DNA of 64,000 nucleotides. Source: Lignipirellula cremea. Its GTDB lineage: Bacteria > Planctomycetota > Planctomycetia > Pirellulales > Pirellulaceae. Positions within the stretch are counted from its first letter, which is position 1; each line of letters opens with the position of its first letter. Below, in pieces: positions 52,322-61,763 of the stretch. The stretch spans positions 1,469,001 through 1,533,000 of the forward strand of contig NZ_CP036433.1 of assembly GCF_007751035.1 (NCBI RefSeq). The letters run 5' to 3'. A model generated the notes under the pieces. That model was not told the origin of the DNA. It ran no database searches and saw only the letters and a program-made list of their open reading frames with translations. Both the position numbers and the translations under genes were made by a program.

Positions 52322-52420
52322 ACCTTCGACTACCGTCATCCAGAATCTTCTCGGTCCGAACAAGAGCCAACTGCCTGCGGAACAACGTCCCTCCCGACTC
52401 GTCCGCAGTGACAGAAGTCG

Positions 52421-54697
52421 TCACTCCTGCAGCGTGGCGGCCTCGCCTTTCTCTGCCTCGGCCACCTCTTTCCGCAGCGTTTCCTGCAGGATCGCAGAAA
52501 CGACTTCATCGTAGGCGATCGCTTCGGCGGGCGTGCGGCGATACGGGGCCATTATGTACTGGTATCTTTCGTCGTTCTGCTGCAGCAGGCCTGGCGCCAG
52601 GACCAGGTAGATGAGCATGAAAACGGTCGCCCAGCCGAGCGACGCCAGACCAACGGTGCGCAGGCCAAACGCAAACTGTTCCCGCCGCGGAGCCGGCGCG
52701 CCGGTCGCCTGGTTCCGCTTGTGGATCTGAAAACAGAGGAAGCAGGCCAGCAGCGGCAGCCACACCGCCAGCGTCAGCCAGTGGGCCGCATAGCCAAACC
52801 ACTGGGAAATCGACAAGGTCGGTTCGAAGTGAAAATTAGCTTCCCTGAATTTTTCCCACCAGAAATGCCTCAAAGTCGTCACAAAAGCAGGCGGGAAAAC
52901 CAGCAGCTCGGAAAGCGGCGTCTGCAGCCTGGCGAAGCCGCCCAGCAGCAGGCCGACAAGTAGCATCACAACCAGCAAGGTGCTCAAACGGAAGCGAAAG
53001 GCGCCGCTGCGCCAGACCTGCCATCCCAGCCGACCGACCGAGGCGGCCAGCATCGCCAGCAGCAGAACCAGCAGGCCCCATTTCAGCAGCGACTCATTCA
53101 TCAACTCCAAAGGGGCGATGACAAAGGTCAGAAACACGAGCAAAAAACTGGCGGAAAAAAGCAGCGCATGTCGCCACGGCCCCAGTGGCGAAAAGTCGGT
53201 CCGCCCGCGATGTAGTCCAGCGGATAACGGCAAACAGATCGCCCCGGCCAGCAGAAAAACGATAACAAGCGAAGAAGCAATCTCGAGGACGATGACAGGA
53301 TAATCGGCAGGCGCCGACCATTTTTGCCTCGGCAAGAGGTAGTCATTCGGGAAGTGGGTTGCGAGTGCGTCCATCACCACGGCTTGCTTCGATTCGTACT
53401 GTAACAACGCGTTGAACTCGGCTGCGCGGGCTTCCGGCGGGGGTACGGCTCTGTTCTCCAGATCGTCTATGTGTTGCTGGATACTCACCCTGTAAAACTC
53501 CTTCAACAACCGGTGTCGGGTCGATTGCAAATCGCGGGCAAACTGGTCCAGCACGGACAACATTTGTCGCTCAAGATCAAGCGCGCGTGGTTTGTCGTCG
53601 AGATGTCTAGCTTCTTCCGCCCGGCGGTGCTGCCAGGCCGCGAGATCGTCAAGGATCTCGCGGCGAGAAAAGGGGTATCCGTGCCGATCAAGGAGCCGTC
53701 GCTGAACGATCACCGGCGTGTCCGCAGCGGACAAGAATGCGACGTGCGCGAAGTCCGCCCCGATACCAAATTCCAGTAATGGCAAGTCCTGCCCGGCTTG
53801 AAAGTGCGCCACGCCCCGGTCAAACCGAGCGTAATCCCACACGGCAATCAGCCCATCGCCAGTGTCATTGAAGAGATCGCGCGTAGGATTGATGAAAGAA
53901 TTGCCGGTCGTATTGCCGAAAGGATCGTCGAGAGCATTGCCGACAGGAGCGTCGCCAGGAGTGGTTGGAGGATCGTCGGCAGTGTTGCCAAAGGGAGAGG
54001 CCGGGAAGCTGGTGGCTAAGGCCGCATCGGAATCGTCTCCCGGGGAGTTCTGATCGCGGCAGCTCTGCTCCCAGTCGTGCATGGCCAGCAGATAGGGGTA
54101 CAGGGCGTTTTGCGGATCGTGTCGGGCGGCGTCCTGCAGTATTTGTATCAGTTCGGCATCGGGGATCGCATCCCGTTGTGGCCAGATGACTCTCGCCCGT
54201 AACCGTAACAGGTCGACGTTCTCGGGGTCCTTCTCGGTCGCATCAGCGGCCCACCGCCGACTCTCGGGACGGCAGCGGGCGGCCTGGTCTTCCGCTTCCG
54301 CTCCCCACGCGTTCCTTTCCGCGGTCTGGCCAAAAAGCCCATTCGTTTTTGCAAGCTCAGCGAAATCCACTGCCAGGTTATCCAGCACCATCGCGGCGCC
54401 CATCGCGGTGGTTGCATCGAACGGCTGCCGGCGATGGGCCCGCTCGATCGTTTCCAGCCAGTAATCCGTTTGCTCTTTGGGCGAACGCATGTCGACCGGC
54501 ACGCCGTTGTAAAACACCTGGCCGAGCGTCCGGTCCAGCCATTGCTCCCGCAGCACTTCGACGGCCGTTTCGGTCTGCCACACGACAAGGGCCAGTCGTG
54601 CGGTCAGCAGGAGGAAGGCGATCGCCAGGCAGACGGTCAGCCAGCAGCGAAGTCGCCGTCGTGGAGATATCCTGTCGTTTTCTGCGTTCGTCGCCAT
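52421..54697 (-). CDS. large membrane protein, paralogue of the protein at 55701-57683
   Basis: The 758-residue protein has an N-terminal membrane helix (LTVCLAIAFLLLTARLALVV). A soluble part of about 430 residues follows, then six or more membrane helices (about 470-720). It is clearly paralogous to the protein at 55701: VWQTETAVEVLREQWLDRTL and MRSPKEQTDYWLETIERAHR are nearly the same in both. It carries an extra low-complexity insert (about 220-285) with N-T-x-D/N and D-P-F-G-N repeats, absent from the paralogue. Family and function unknown. ATG 54697 starts the segment shared with the paralogue. It lies 19 bases after the small gene at 54717. Confidence 0.75.
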   Translation of the reverse strand: MATNAENDRISPRRRLRCWLTVCLAIAFLLLTARLALVVWQTETAVEVLREQWLDRTLGQVFYNGVPVDMRSPKEQTDYWLETIERAHRRQPFDATTAMGAAMVLDNLAVDFAELAKTNGLFGQTAERNAWGAEAEDQAARCRPESRRWAADATEKDPENVDLLRLRARVIWPQRDAIPDAELIQILQDAARHDPQNALYPYLLAMHDWEQSCRDQNSPGDDSDAALATSFPASPFGNTADDPPTTPGDAPVGNALDDPFGNTTGNSFINPTRDLFNDTGDGLIAVWDYARFDRGVAHFQAGQDLPLLEFGIGADFAHVAFLSAADTPVIVQRRLLDRHGYPFSRREILDDLAAWQHRRAEEARHLDDKPRALDLERQMLSVLDQFARDLQSTRHRLLKEFYRVSIQQHIDDLENRAVPPPEARAAEFNALLQYESKQAVVMDALATHFPNDYLLPRQKWSAPADYPVIVLEIASSLVIVFLLAGAICLPLSAGLHRGRTDFSPLGPWRHALLFSASFLLVFLTFVIAPLELMNESLLKWGLLVLLLAMLAASVGRLGWQVWRSGAFRFRLSTLLVVMLLVGLLLGGFARLQTPLSELLVFPPAFVTTLRHFWWEKFREANFHFEPTLSISQWFGYAAHWLTLAVWLPLLACFLCFQIHKRNQATGAPAPRREQFAFGLRTVGLASLGWATVFMLIYLVLAPGLLQQNDERYQYIMAPYRRTPAEAIAYDEVVSAILQETLRKEVAEAEKGEAATLQE

Positions 54698-54716
54698 GAT
54701 GCCGGGTTCCGTGGAT

Positions 54717-55433
54717 TCAATCTTCGAGTTCCGCGGCGAGACTGTTGACCAGTCGCATCGCGTCCTGGTGGAACTTGCGGTAGTCCTGAAAATCAAAGAG
54801 GCCGATCCGATTAGCGCCCGAGCCTTCAGTGCTCATCAGGCGGAGTCTTTCGTCGGTGGTGATGAGGATACGATCACTCCATACCTCCACGCAAAAGTCC
54901 GTGCGGAAACTCAGCGCATCCAGGACCCGCGGTCTGAAAAGTTGATCAACGTCAGCAGCGCTTTCCCCCACCAGGCAATAGTCGGCCGAAAGGCCCGCAG
55001 GGCAGTCCATTTTTTGGAAACCGGCGAGTTTCTCTGCTTTCTCAAGCAGACCTTTGGGTTTCAAGAGGAAATGGGGGAAATCCACGCCTCGCACGCGAGC
55101 GAAAAGGATTGTCTTATCGACTTCGAATCCACTCGAACTGTAATCGAACAGCATTGTGTCCGTGGCAGAGAGAATATTGAGAAGAGTGATCTTCCGCGGC
55201 TGCGCCTCCGTGTCGCTATAAGGTGCAAAGTTAACCAGATCCGATTCCAGCATAAACGCATTGAGTTTTTGACTCGAGGCTTCGTGCGTCCAGCCAATTT
55301 CCGCTGCGTACTCTTTGATCTTCCTGGCCCGCTTGCTGACCATCGCACCTTTGCGCCAGAACAGAAGGGCGCCAAGGATAACAAATGCTGCAAGCAGGAT
55401 CGTAGTCCCGTTGTCAATAATCCAATCCACCAT
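54717..55433 (-). CDS. membrane-anchored protein of unknown function
   Basis: The 238-residue protein has one N-terminal membrane helix (TTILLAAFVILGALLFW, about 10-27), then a basic stretch (RKGAMVSKRARKIKEY) and a soluble domain with VDFPHFLLKPKGLLEK, AADYCLVGESAADVD-like text and DFCVEVWSDRILITTDERLRL. I recognise no family. GGAAG about 9 bases before ATG 55433 marks the start. It sits between two paralogous membrane protein genes on the same strand and probably works with them. Base composition is less GC-biased than in the neighbours. Confidence 0.65.
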   Translation of the reverse strand: MVDWIIDNGTTILLAAFVILGALLFWRKGAMVSKRARKIKEYAAEIGWTHEASSQKLNAFMLESDLVNFAPYSDTEAQPRKITLLNILSATDTMLFDYSSSGFEVDKTILFARVRGVDFPHFLLKPKGLLEKAEKLAGFQKMDCPAGLSADYCLVGESAADVDQLFRPRVLDALSFRTDFCVEVWSDRILITTDERLRLMSTEGSGANRIGLFDFQDYRKFHQDAMRLVNSLAAELED

Positions 55434-55700
55434 GATCACTTCCGTCTTCGTCCTGCAAGGCGTTCATCGCAAGACCGTGTTGAATCGAACAAGCGTCAGT
55501 CCCGGCATGCGTCCAGGCGGCAATCAGAATCTGCAGGATCGCCGCGGTAAACTTGTTCACCAGGATCCACTCACTGCCCCCATCAACGTCAACACGATTG
55601 TAGCCGATTAACCCCGCCAGCACCGTCGCAAGGTCCCCTCGCGACCCAGCCAAAGCTCGCCGGGAGGGTCGCAGGCTTGCACAGTGACGGATTTCTGTCA

Positions 55701-57683
55701 CTATCCAACGCGTGCCGCCCGTCTTTTTTCCGCGCGTCGTTTCGCATCAACCTTTCGCGCTTCCTGCAGGATCGCATAAACGACTTCATCATAGGCGCGA
55801 GCTTCGGCCGGCGTGCGACGAAACTGGGTCATCGTCTTCTGACAATCCTCCTCGTTCTGATGCAGCACGCCTGGCGCCAGGACCAGATACACGAACAGGA
55901 AAACGGTCGACCAGCCCAGCGCCGCCAGGCCAGCGGCGCGCAGACCAAACGCCAACTGTTCCCGGCGGGGAACCGGAACGCCGGTCGTCTGCTTTCGTTT
56001 GTGAATCTGAAAACAAACAAAGCAGGCCAGCAGCGGCAGCCATACGGCCAGCGTCAGCCAGTGCGCCGAATGACCCAGCCAATAGGCAGGCGCCCTGGCT
56101 GGCCAGAAGGCAAGTAGTGGATTCGAAATGATCAGGTTTCTATGCCACAATTCCCGCGACCACATGGCGCCCTCTGGAGGGAAAACAAGCAGTTCGGACA
56201 GCGACTTCGGTTGCCTTGCGAAGCCGCCCAGCAGCAGACACGCCAACAGCATCACGATCAGCAGGGTGCTCAAACGGAAGCGGAATCCGCCGCTGCGCCA
56301 GACTTGCCATACCAGCCGTCCGACCGACGCGGCCAGCATGACTAATAGCAGCACCAGCAGGCCCCCCTTCAGCAGCGACACTTCGATCTGCCGTAAAGGC
56401 GCGACGACATAGGTCAGAAATACCAGCAGAAAACTGGCGGAGAAAAGCAGTAGATGTCGCCACGGCCCCAGCGGCCGAATGTCGGTCGGCTCCCGACGCA
56501 GCCAAGCCGATATCGGCAAGCAGATCGCCCCGGCCAGCAGAAAAACGAAAGTGAGCGAAGACGCAATTTCAATGCCGACCACAGGATAAACAGTACGGAG
56601 CGACGACTTGTACCCCAACAGTCCGAAGTCATTCGGATAATGCGGTGCGAGAATTTCTTCGATCAGATCGGATCGCATGAACCTTTCCCACGACGCCGCT
56701 CTGTCCTGCGGCGACGGTTCCGCCTCCTGCTGCAGTTCGAGAATCTCTTCTTCAACCCTTAACTTCCTATTCTGCATCAACAACAAATGTCGGGCCGGTT
56801 GCGAGTTGCGGGCAAACTGGTCCAGCACCACCAGCATTTGCCGCTGAAGTTCAATCGCACGGGGGACGTCGTCGACATAGCTGGCCTTTTCGACCCGAAG
56901 TTGCTGCCAGTTTGCGATGTCCTCAAGGATCGGGGCGCAAGCCAAGGGAAATCCGCGACGGTCAAGAATCTCCCGCTGAACCATCACCGGGGTGTTCGCA
57001 GCCGTCAAGAATGTGACGCACGCGAAGTCCGCCCCGACGCCGAAGTCCAGTACCGGCAACGCCTGCCCGGCTTCGAATTGCGCCACGACGCGGTCTCCCA
57101 GGGGCGAACCTTCAATGCCACTTTGTTCCCGATCGTGCATGGCCAGCAGATAAGGGTAGAGGGCGTTTTGCGGATCGTGTCGAGCGCCGTCTTCCAGCGC
57201 CTGGATCAGTTCAGCTTTGGGGAGGGAATGGCATTGTGCCCAGAGAAGCCTCGCCCGCAACCGCCACAGGTCCACGTTCTCGGGCTCAAGCTGGGTCGCA
57301 TAAGCGGCCCACCACCGAGCCGCCAGTCGGCAACGGGCAGCCTGCTCCCATTGTTCCCTCCTGTCACTAAACTTTGCCCGGTTCTCCAGCACCAGGGCGG
57401 CGCCCATGGCGGTGGTCGCATCGAACGGTTTTCGGCGATGGGCCCGCTCGATCGTTTCCAGCCAGTAATCCGTTTGCTCTTTGGGCGAACGCATGTCGAC
57501 CGGCGCGCTGTTGTAAAACACTTTGCCGAGCGTGCGGTCCAGCCATTGCTCCCGCAGCACTTCGACGGCCGTTTCGGTCTGCCAGACGACTATCGCCAGG
57601 CGTGCAGCCAAGAAGAGGAAGGCGATCGCCAGGCCGATGGTCAGCCAGAAGCGAAGGCGTCTGAGCCGTGGTGATGTCGTCAT
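55701..57683 (-). CDS. large membrane protein, paralogue of the protein at 52421-54697
   Basis: The 660-residue protein starts MTTSPRLRRLRFWLTIGLAI with a membrane helix, followed by a soluble region and then a block of membrane helices (about 390-640, with LGPWRHLLLFSASFLLVFLT and LVWQVWRSGGFRFRLSTLL). It shares most segments with the downstream paralogue but lacks its low-complexity insert. GGAAGG about 7 bases before ATG 57683 is a strong ribosome binding site; longer upstream frames are spurious. Function unknown. The arginine-lysine-rich C-terminal tail (KRRAEKRRAARVG) differs from the paralogue's acidic tail. Confidence 0.8.
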   Translation of the reverse strand: MTTSPRLRRLRFWLTIGLAIAFLFLAARLAIVVWQTETAVEVLREQWLDRTLGKVFYNSAPVDMRSPKEQTDYWLETIERAHRRKPFDATTAMGAALVLENRAKFSDRREQWEQAARCRLAARWWAAYATQLEPENVDLWRLRARLLWAQCHSLPKAELIQALEDGARHDPQNALYPYLLAMHDREQSGIEGSPLGDRVVAQFEAGQALPVLDFGVGADFACVTFLTAANTPVMVQREILDRRGFPLACAPILEDIANWQQLRVEKASYVDDVPRAIELQRQMLVVLDQFARNSQPARHLLLMQNRKLRVEEEILELQQEAEPSPQDRAASWERFMRSDLIEEILAPHYPNDFGLLGYKSSLRTVYPVVGIEIASSLTFVFLLAGAICLPISAWLRREPTDIRPLGPWRHLLLFSASFLLVFLTYVVAPLRQIEVSLLKGGLLVLLLVMLAASVGRLVWQVWRSGGFRFRLSTLLIVMLLACLLLGGFARQPKSLSELLVFPPEGAMWSRELWHRNLIISNPLLAFWPARAPAYWLGHSAHWLTLAVWLPLLACFVCFQIHKRKQTTGVPVPRREQLAFGLRAAGLAALGWSTVFLFVYLVLAPGVLHQNEEDCQKTMTQFRRTPAEARAYDEVVYAILQEARKVDAKRRAEKRRAARVG

Positions 57684-57905
57684 TGCGTTTCCTTCCTGCC
57701 GTGCCCTGGAATCGCTTCGCCCCGGAAGAGCGCCGCCGGTCGTATCGTACCAGCAGCCCTTGCCGAGGGCGACTGAGTTTCGGGCCGGCGTGGGGGTTTT
57801 TGAGCGGGGATCCGTTGCTATCGGGCGCGAATCGTGGCACGATAACCGCGTTCTTCGTGTGAGCGTTCGTCTCCCGTCTTTCCGGCTGCAGAAAAAAGGA
57901 AACCG

Positions 57906-58829
57906 ATGACCTTCTACGACCATCTCCAGCAATTCGACGGTAAAGTTGTTTACGATTTCGTATCGGGCGAGCCGCTCCGTGATCCGGCGACCGCCACGCC
58001 GCGGGTGCGGATTGAGTACGACGACGAAACGACCGTCCCGCAGTTGCTGATGGAATTGCTTTCCGATCCCCAGGCCGACCAGCTCCAGGGGCTCGTGATT
58101 GGCTTCTGGAGCGGCGACGATCCCGAACTCGACTCTAGTGATACGGTCGAAACGCTGGTCGCCGCCGCTGACCAGCTCGCCAGCCTCAAGGCGATCTTTC
58201 TGGGCGACGTGCTCTCGGAAGAAAACGAAGTCTCCTGGATGATGCAGTGCGACATTTCGCCCCTGTGGAGCGCCTTTCCTAACCTGACGAACTTCGGCGT
58301 TCGCGGCAGCAATCATCTTTCGGTAGGAACAATTGAGCTCGATCAGCTGGAAACGCTGGTGATGGAATCAGGCGGCGCCCCGCGCGATTTGCTGCTTGAA
58401 CTGATGAACGCCCGCTACCCTTCGCTGAAACACTTTGAGCTGTACCTGGGCGACGACGGGTACGGCTGGGACGGCACGCCGGAAGACGTGCAGAACCTGC
58501 TTGACTCCCTGCAGGCCGGCTGCCCGCAGTTGAAGTATCTGGGCCTGCGGGACAGCTCCGCCATCGACGAGCTGGCCCCGCTGATCGCGGCCCATCCGTT
58601 GCTGGAACGGATCGAAGTCCTCGACCTGTCCTTGGGAACGCTCAGCGACATCGGCGGCCAGGCGCTGCTTGATTCCCCCGCGATCCGCTCGCTGAAAAAG
58701 CTGGATTTGCATCACCACTTTATGACGCCGGAGATGATGGCCCGGCTTACCAGGTTGCCGATCGACGTCGACGTGAACGACGCCAACGATCCCGATGACG
58801 AATATCGCTACGTGGCCGTCGGCGAATGA
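57906..58829 (+). CDS. STM4015-family leucine-rich-repeat protein
   Basis: The 307-residue protein is made of irregular leucine-rich repeats: LETLVMESGGAPRDLLLELM, YPSLKHFELYLGDDGYG and CPQLKYLGLRDSSAID, then HPLLERIEVLDLSLGTLSDI and RSLKKLDLHHHFMTPEM. The order and the GYGWDGTPEDV segment match the STM4015 family, named after a Salmonella gene that lies next to STM4014. It is probably cytoplasmic and binds a protein. AAAGGA about 8 bases before the ATG is a good ribosome binding site. Its stop overlaps the start of the ATP-grasp gene as ATGA. Confidence 0.82.
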   Translation: MTFYDHLQQFDGKVVYDFVSGEPLRDPATATPRVRIEYDDETTVPQLLMELLSDPQADQLQGLVIGFWSGDDPELDSSDTVETLVAAADQLASLKAIFLGDVLSEENEVSWMMQCDISPLWSAFPNLTNFGVRGSNHLSVGTIELDQLETLVMESGGAPRDLLLELMNARYPSLKHFELYLGDDGYGWDGTPEDVQNLLDSLQAGCPQLKYLGLRDSSAIDELAPLIAAHPLLERIEVLDLSLGTLSDIGGQALLDSPAIRSLKKLDLHHHFMTPEMMARLTRLPIDVDVNDANDPDDEYRYVAVGE

Positions 58830-59995
58830 CCGAAGGGATCGTGGTTGGCAATCCCGAGAATCGCCGCGTCGCCCTGTTCCTGGCTGCGGCCGAGGCGGCC
58901 GGCTGCAGTCGGCCGCGCGTGCTGTCCTGGCAGGCGATCCTGGACGGTTCTGCGTCGCTCGAAGAATGGGTGACGCCCGATACGACCGTGCGGCTGGAAT
59001 CTCCGGGCGAAAATTTTGCCGTCGAACGCGAACTGATCGCCCGCGGCGCCGCGCTGACGGGTCGGATCGATCCGGGCGAAGTGCGGCGGACCCCGCCCGA
59101 CCAGGGCCGGATCTGGCTTTGCCGGGAATGGTTCCTCGGCTGGCGACGCCAGCTGCAGGGCTGGGCCAACTTGCCCGTCCGTTGGATGAATCCGCCGGCC
59201 GACATTGTGCAGATGTTCGACAAGCCCGCCTGCCAGCAGCACCTGGCTGGGCTGGGAGTGATCGTCCCCGAGCAGCTGGGCCGCATCCGCGACTGGGACG
59301 ACCTGCGAAGGCGGATGCGCGACCGGGGCCTGTCGCGGGTGTTCGTCAAACTGGCTTCCGGCTCTTCCGCTTCCGGCGTGATCGCCCTGCGAACCAGCAG
59401 TACGGCCGTCCAGGCGACGACTTCGGTCGAGATGGTCGCACAGCCGGCCGGGCCGCCGGCCCTGTATAACTCGCTGCGGGTGCGAACGTACACGTCGGAA
59501 CGGGAAGTGGGCCTGCTGGTCGATACGCTGGCGGCGGAAGAGATCTACGCCGAACGCTGGCTCCCCAAAGCCGGCTGGCAGGGACGCACTTTCGATCTGC
59601 GGGTGATGGTCATCGCTGGCCAGGTGCGGCAAATGGTGATGCGGACCAGCCAGACTCCGCTGACCAATCTGCACCTGGGGAACGCCCGGGGCGATCTGGC
59701 GGCCTTCCTGCAGCAGACGCCGCCTGCGCGGCTGGAGCCGGCCTGGGAAACGTGCCGCCGGGTAGCCGGCGCGTTCCCGCGGAGCCTTTACCTGGGCGTC
59801 GATCTGCTGCTGGGGCCCGGGCTGGGGCGACACGCGGTGATGGAGGTTAACGCTTTTGGCGACCTTTTGCCGGGGGTGGAGATCGACGGCCGCGATAGTT
59901 ACCAGGACGAAGTAGCCGCCCAGCTGCAGCGGGGCGGGGGGCAGGCGGGGACGTCCCCTGCAACCGACCCTTCCATCGGGTGGCGTTCACGCTGA
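58826..59995 (+). CDS. STM4014-family ATP-grasp protein
   Basis: The 389-residue protein has an N-terminal pre-ATP-grasp part (IVVGNPENRRVALF), then the ATP-grasp core: VFVKLASGSSASGVIAL (about 175), DLRVMVIAGQVRQMVMRTSQ and the metal site MEVNAFGDLLPGVEID near the end. This matches the STM4014 family, related to RimK-like carboxylate-amine ligases. Such enzymes activate a carboxylate with ATP and join it to an amine or thiol; the substrate is unknown. The 4-base overlap (ATGA) with the STM4015-like gene means translational coupling. The other known neighbours of this Salmonella cluster (radical SAM enzymes, STM4013) are absent from the window. Confidence 0.85.
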   Translation: MTEGIVVGNPENRRVALFLAAAEAAGCSRPRVLSWQAILDGSASLEEWVTPDTTVRLESPGENFAVERELIARGAALTGRIDPGEVRRTPPDQGRIWLCREWFLGWRRQLQGWANLPVRWMNPPADIVQMFDKPACQQHLAGLGVIVPEQLGRIRDWDDLRRRMRDRGLSRVFVKLASGSSASGVIALRTSSTAVQATTSVEMVAQPAGPPALYNSLRVRTYTSEREVGLLVDTLAAEEIYAERWLPKAGWQGRTFDLRVMVIAGQVRQMVMRTSQTPLTNLHLGNARGDLAAFLQQTPPARLEPAWETCRRVAGAFPRSLYLGVDLLLGPGLGRHAVMEVNAFGDLLPGVEIDGRDSYQDEVAAQLQRGGGQAGTSPATDPSIGWRSR

Positions 59996-60014
59996 ACGGG
60001 CGGGATGCTATTAT
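59986..60014 (+). promoter_or_regulatory. candidate promoter of the Hsp70-like gene
   Basis: TTCACG (59986-59991), a 17-base spacer and TATTAT (60009-60014) resemble a sigma-70 promoter. It starts inside the last codons of the ATP-grasp gene and would give a leader of about 95 bases. Confidence 0.4.
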
Positions 60015-60116
60015 ATGAAGGTAGCGGCTGCACATCGCGCGGGGGGCGGAGCCTGGGCGAGCGTGCGCCGGTGCGCCTTCCTGCTTTCCGTCTCCCTCCT
60101 GAGTGCAAGATTCTCG

Positions 60117-61664
60117 ATGCCGAAACGCCAGATTCCCGCTGTTGGGATCGACCTCGGAACCACCTATTCGGCCGTATCGATTCTCGATGAGTTTGGGCGA
60201 CCAACCACGCTGTTGAACGCCGAAGGGGACAAAACGACTCCCAGCGTCATGCTGTTTGAAGGGGACGATGTCGTCATCGGCAAAGAAGCCGTCAAGGCGA
60301 TGTCGACCGATATGGACATGATCGTCGAGTGCCCCAAACGCGACCTGGGCCGACGTATGTTCCACAAGGCGATCGGCGGCCGGCAGTATCCGCCAGAAGC
60401 GCTGCAAGCCTGGATCCTGAACAAGATGCGGGTGGATGCGGCCCGCACCATCGGCGAGTTCTCCAAGGTGGTGATCACGGTGCCGGCCTACTTTGACGAA
60501 GTCCGACGCAAGGCGACCATGGACGCCGGGTATATCGCCGGCTTCGATGTGATGGATATCATCAACGAGCCGACCTCCGCCGCCGTGGCTTTTGGTTTCC
60601 AGCAAGGCTTTATGTCGACCGACGGGACGCAGGCCGAGAACAAGAAAGTGCTGGTCTACGACCTGGGGGGCGGCACCTTCGACGTGACCGTGATGGAGCT
60701 GGGCGGCCGGGACTTTGTCGCCCTGGCGACCGACGGCGACGTGCAGCTGGGCGGACGCGACTGGGACCAGCGGCTGGTCGACTACGTGGCCGAAGAGTTC
60801 ATCCGCACGCACGGCCTGGACCCTCGCGAAGACGCCAACACCCTGGGCCGACTCTGGCGCGAATGCGAAGACGCCAAGCGTACGCTCTCGGCCCGCGCCA
60901 AGAGCCATATCGCTTGCGATTTCCAGGGGCATGCCGTGCGCGTGGAAATCACCCGGGAGATGTTCCACGAGATCACCCAGGACCTGCTGGACCGGACCGC
61001 CTTCACCACGCGACAAACACTCCAGGCGGCCGGGCTGGAATGGTCCGATATTGACCGGGTGCTGATGGTTGGCGGCTCCACCCGGATGCCGGCGGTGGCC
61101 GACATGCTGCAGAAGTTATCGGGCAAGGCGCCCGACTGCTCGGTCTCGCCCGATGAAGCGGTCGCGCATGGGGCCGCCCTGCATGCGGGTCTGTTGCTGG
61201 ACCGGCACGAGGGGATTTCGCCGGCGTTCAAAATCAAAAACGTCAATTCCCACAGCCTGGGCGTGGTGGCGACCGACGCGCAGACCAAACGGAAGCGGAA
61301 CGCCATTCTGATCCCGCGGAACACGCCGCTTCCGGTCACGGCGAAGCGGGTGTTCAAAACGCAGAAAGCAGGACAGAAGTCGATCCTGGTGCAGATTGTC
61401 GAGGGGGAAAGCGCCTCGCCCGACGACTGCTCGGAGATTGGCAAATGCTCGGTGAAAGATCTGCCGCACGACCTGCCGGCGAAAACGCCGATCGAAGTGC
61501 GTTTCCGTTACGAAGAGAACGGCCGGCTCACCGCGATGGTGCGGGTGGAGGGCGCCTCGAGCCAACTGCACCATGAGATCACGCGCGAGAACAGCATGAC
61601 GCGCGAGCAACTCGACAGCTGGCGCGGCTACATCAGCGGCCTGCCGCCCGCCGTGCCGGAATAA
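60117..61664 (+). CDS. short Hsp70-family chaperone
   Basis: The 515-residue protein contains the Hsp70 signatures GIDLGTTYSAVSI (phosphate 1), VITVPAYFDEVRRKAT, INEPTSAAVAFG, LVYDLGGGTFDVTVM (phosphate 2) and VLMVGGSTRMPAV (adenosine). The C-terminal part (about 385-490) is a beta substrate-binding domain with PIEVRFRYEENGRLTAMV. The helical lid present in DnaK (about 640 residues) is missing, so this resembles the short specialised Hsp70s. It may chaperone the product of the ATP-grasp/LRR pair upstream, which is only a neighbourhood inference. I chose ATG 60117; the in-frame ATG at 60015 gives a non-family extension. Confidence 0.9.
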   Translation: MPKRQIPAVGIDLGTTYSAVSILDEFGRPTTLLNAEGDKTTPSVMLFEGDDVVIGKEAVKAMSTDMDMIVECPKRDLGRRMFHKAIGGRQYPPEALQAWILNKMRVDAARTIGEFSKVVITVPAYFDEVRRKATMDAGYIAGFDVMDIINEPTSAAVAFGFQQGFMSTDGTQAENKKVLVYDLGGGTFDVTVMELGGRDFVALATDGDVQLGGRDWDQRLVDYVAEEFIRTHGLDPREDANTLGRLWRECEDAKRTLSARAKSHIACDFQGHAVRVEITREMFHEITQDLLDRTAFTTRQTLQAAGLEWSDIDRVLMVGGSTRMPAVADMLQKLSGKAPDCSVSPDEAVAHGAALHAGLLLDRHEGISPAFKIKNVNSHSLGVVATDAQTKRKRNAILIPRNTPLPVTAKRVFKTQKAGQKSILVQIVEGESASPDDCSEIGKCSVKDLPHDLPAKTPIEVRFRYEENGRLTAMVRVEGASSQLHHEITRENSMTREQLDSWRGYISGLPPAVPE

Positions 61665-61693
61665 GGGGTGAAGAACGAAGACCGTTTTTCGCC

Positions 61694-61725
61694 AACAACA
61701 AAAACGGCAGGCGTTGCCTGCCGTT
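61694..61725 (-). terminator. rho-independent terminator of the Gly/His/Tyr-rich protein gene
   Basis: AACGGCAGGC (61703-61712) pairs perfectly with GCCTGCCGTT (61716-61725) around GTT. On the minus strand it is followed by TTTTTGTTGTT. It lies about 40 bases after the stop at 61764. It could also stop plus-strand messages from the Hsp70 gene, but lacks a T-run on that side. Confidence 0.85.
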
Positions 61726-61763
61726 CGGGTTGAATTCCACTGCTCTTCCTCGACCTGCTGCGG

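Noticed and set aside
55414-55701. 95-residue frame between the two membrane protein genes
   Set aside because: It starts at a GTG on the stop of the upstream gene, has no ribosome binding site or domain, and overlaps the start of the next gene. A remnant cannot be excluded, but a gene is not supported.
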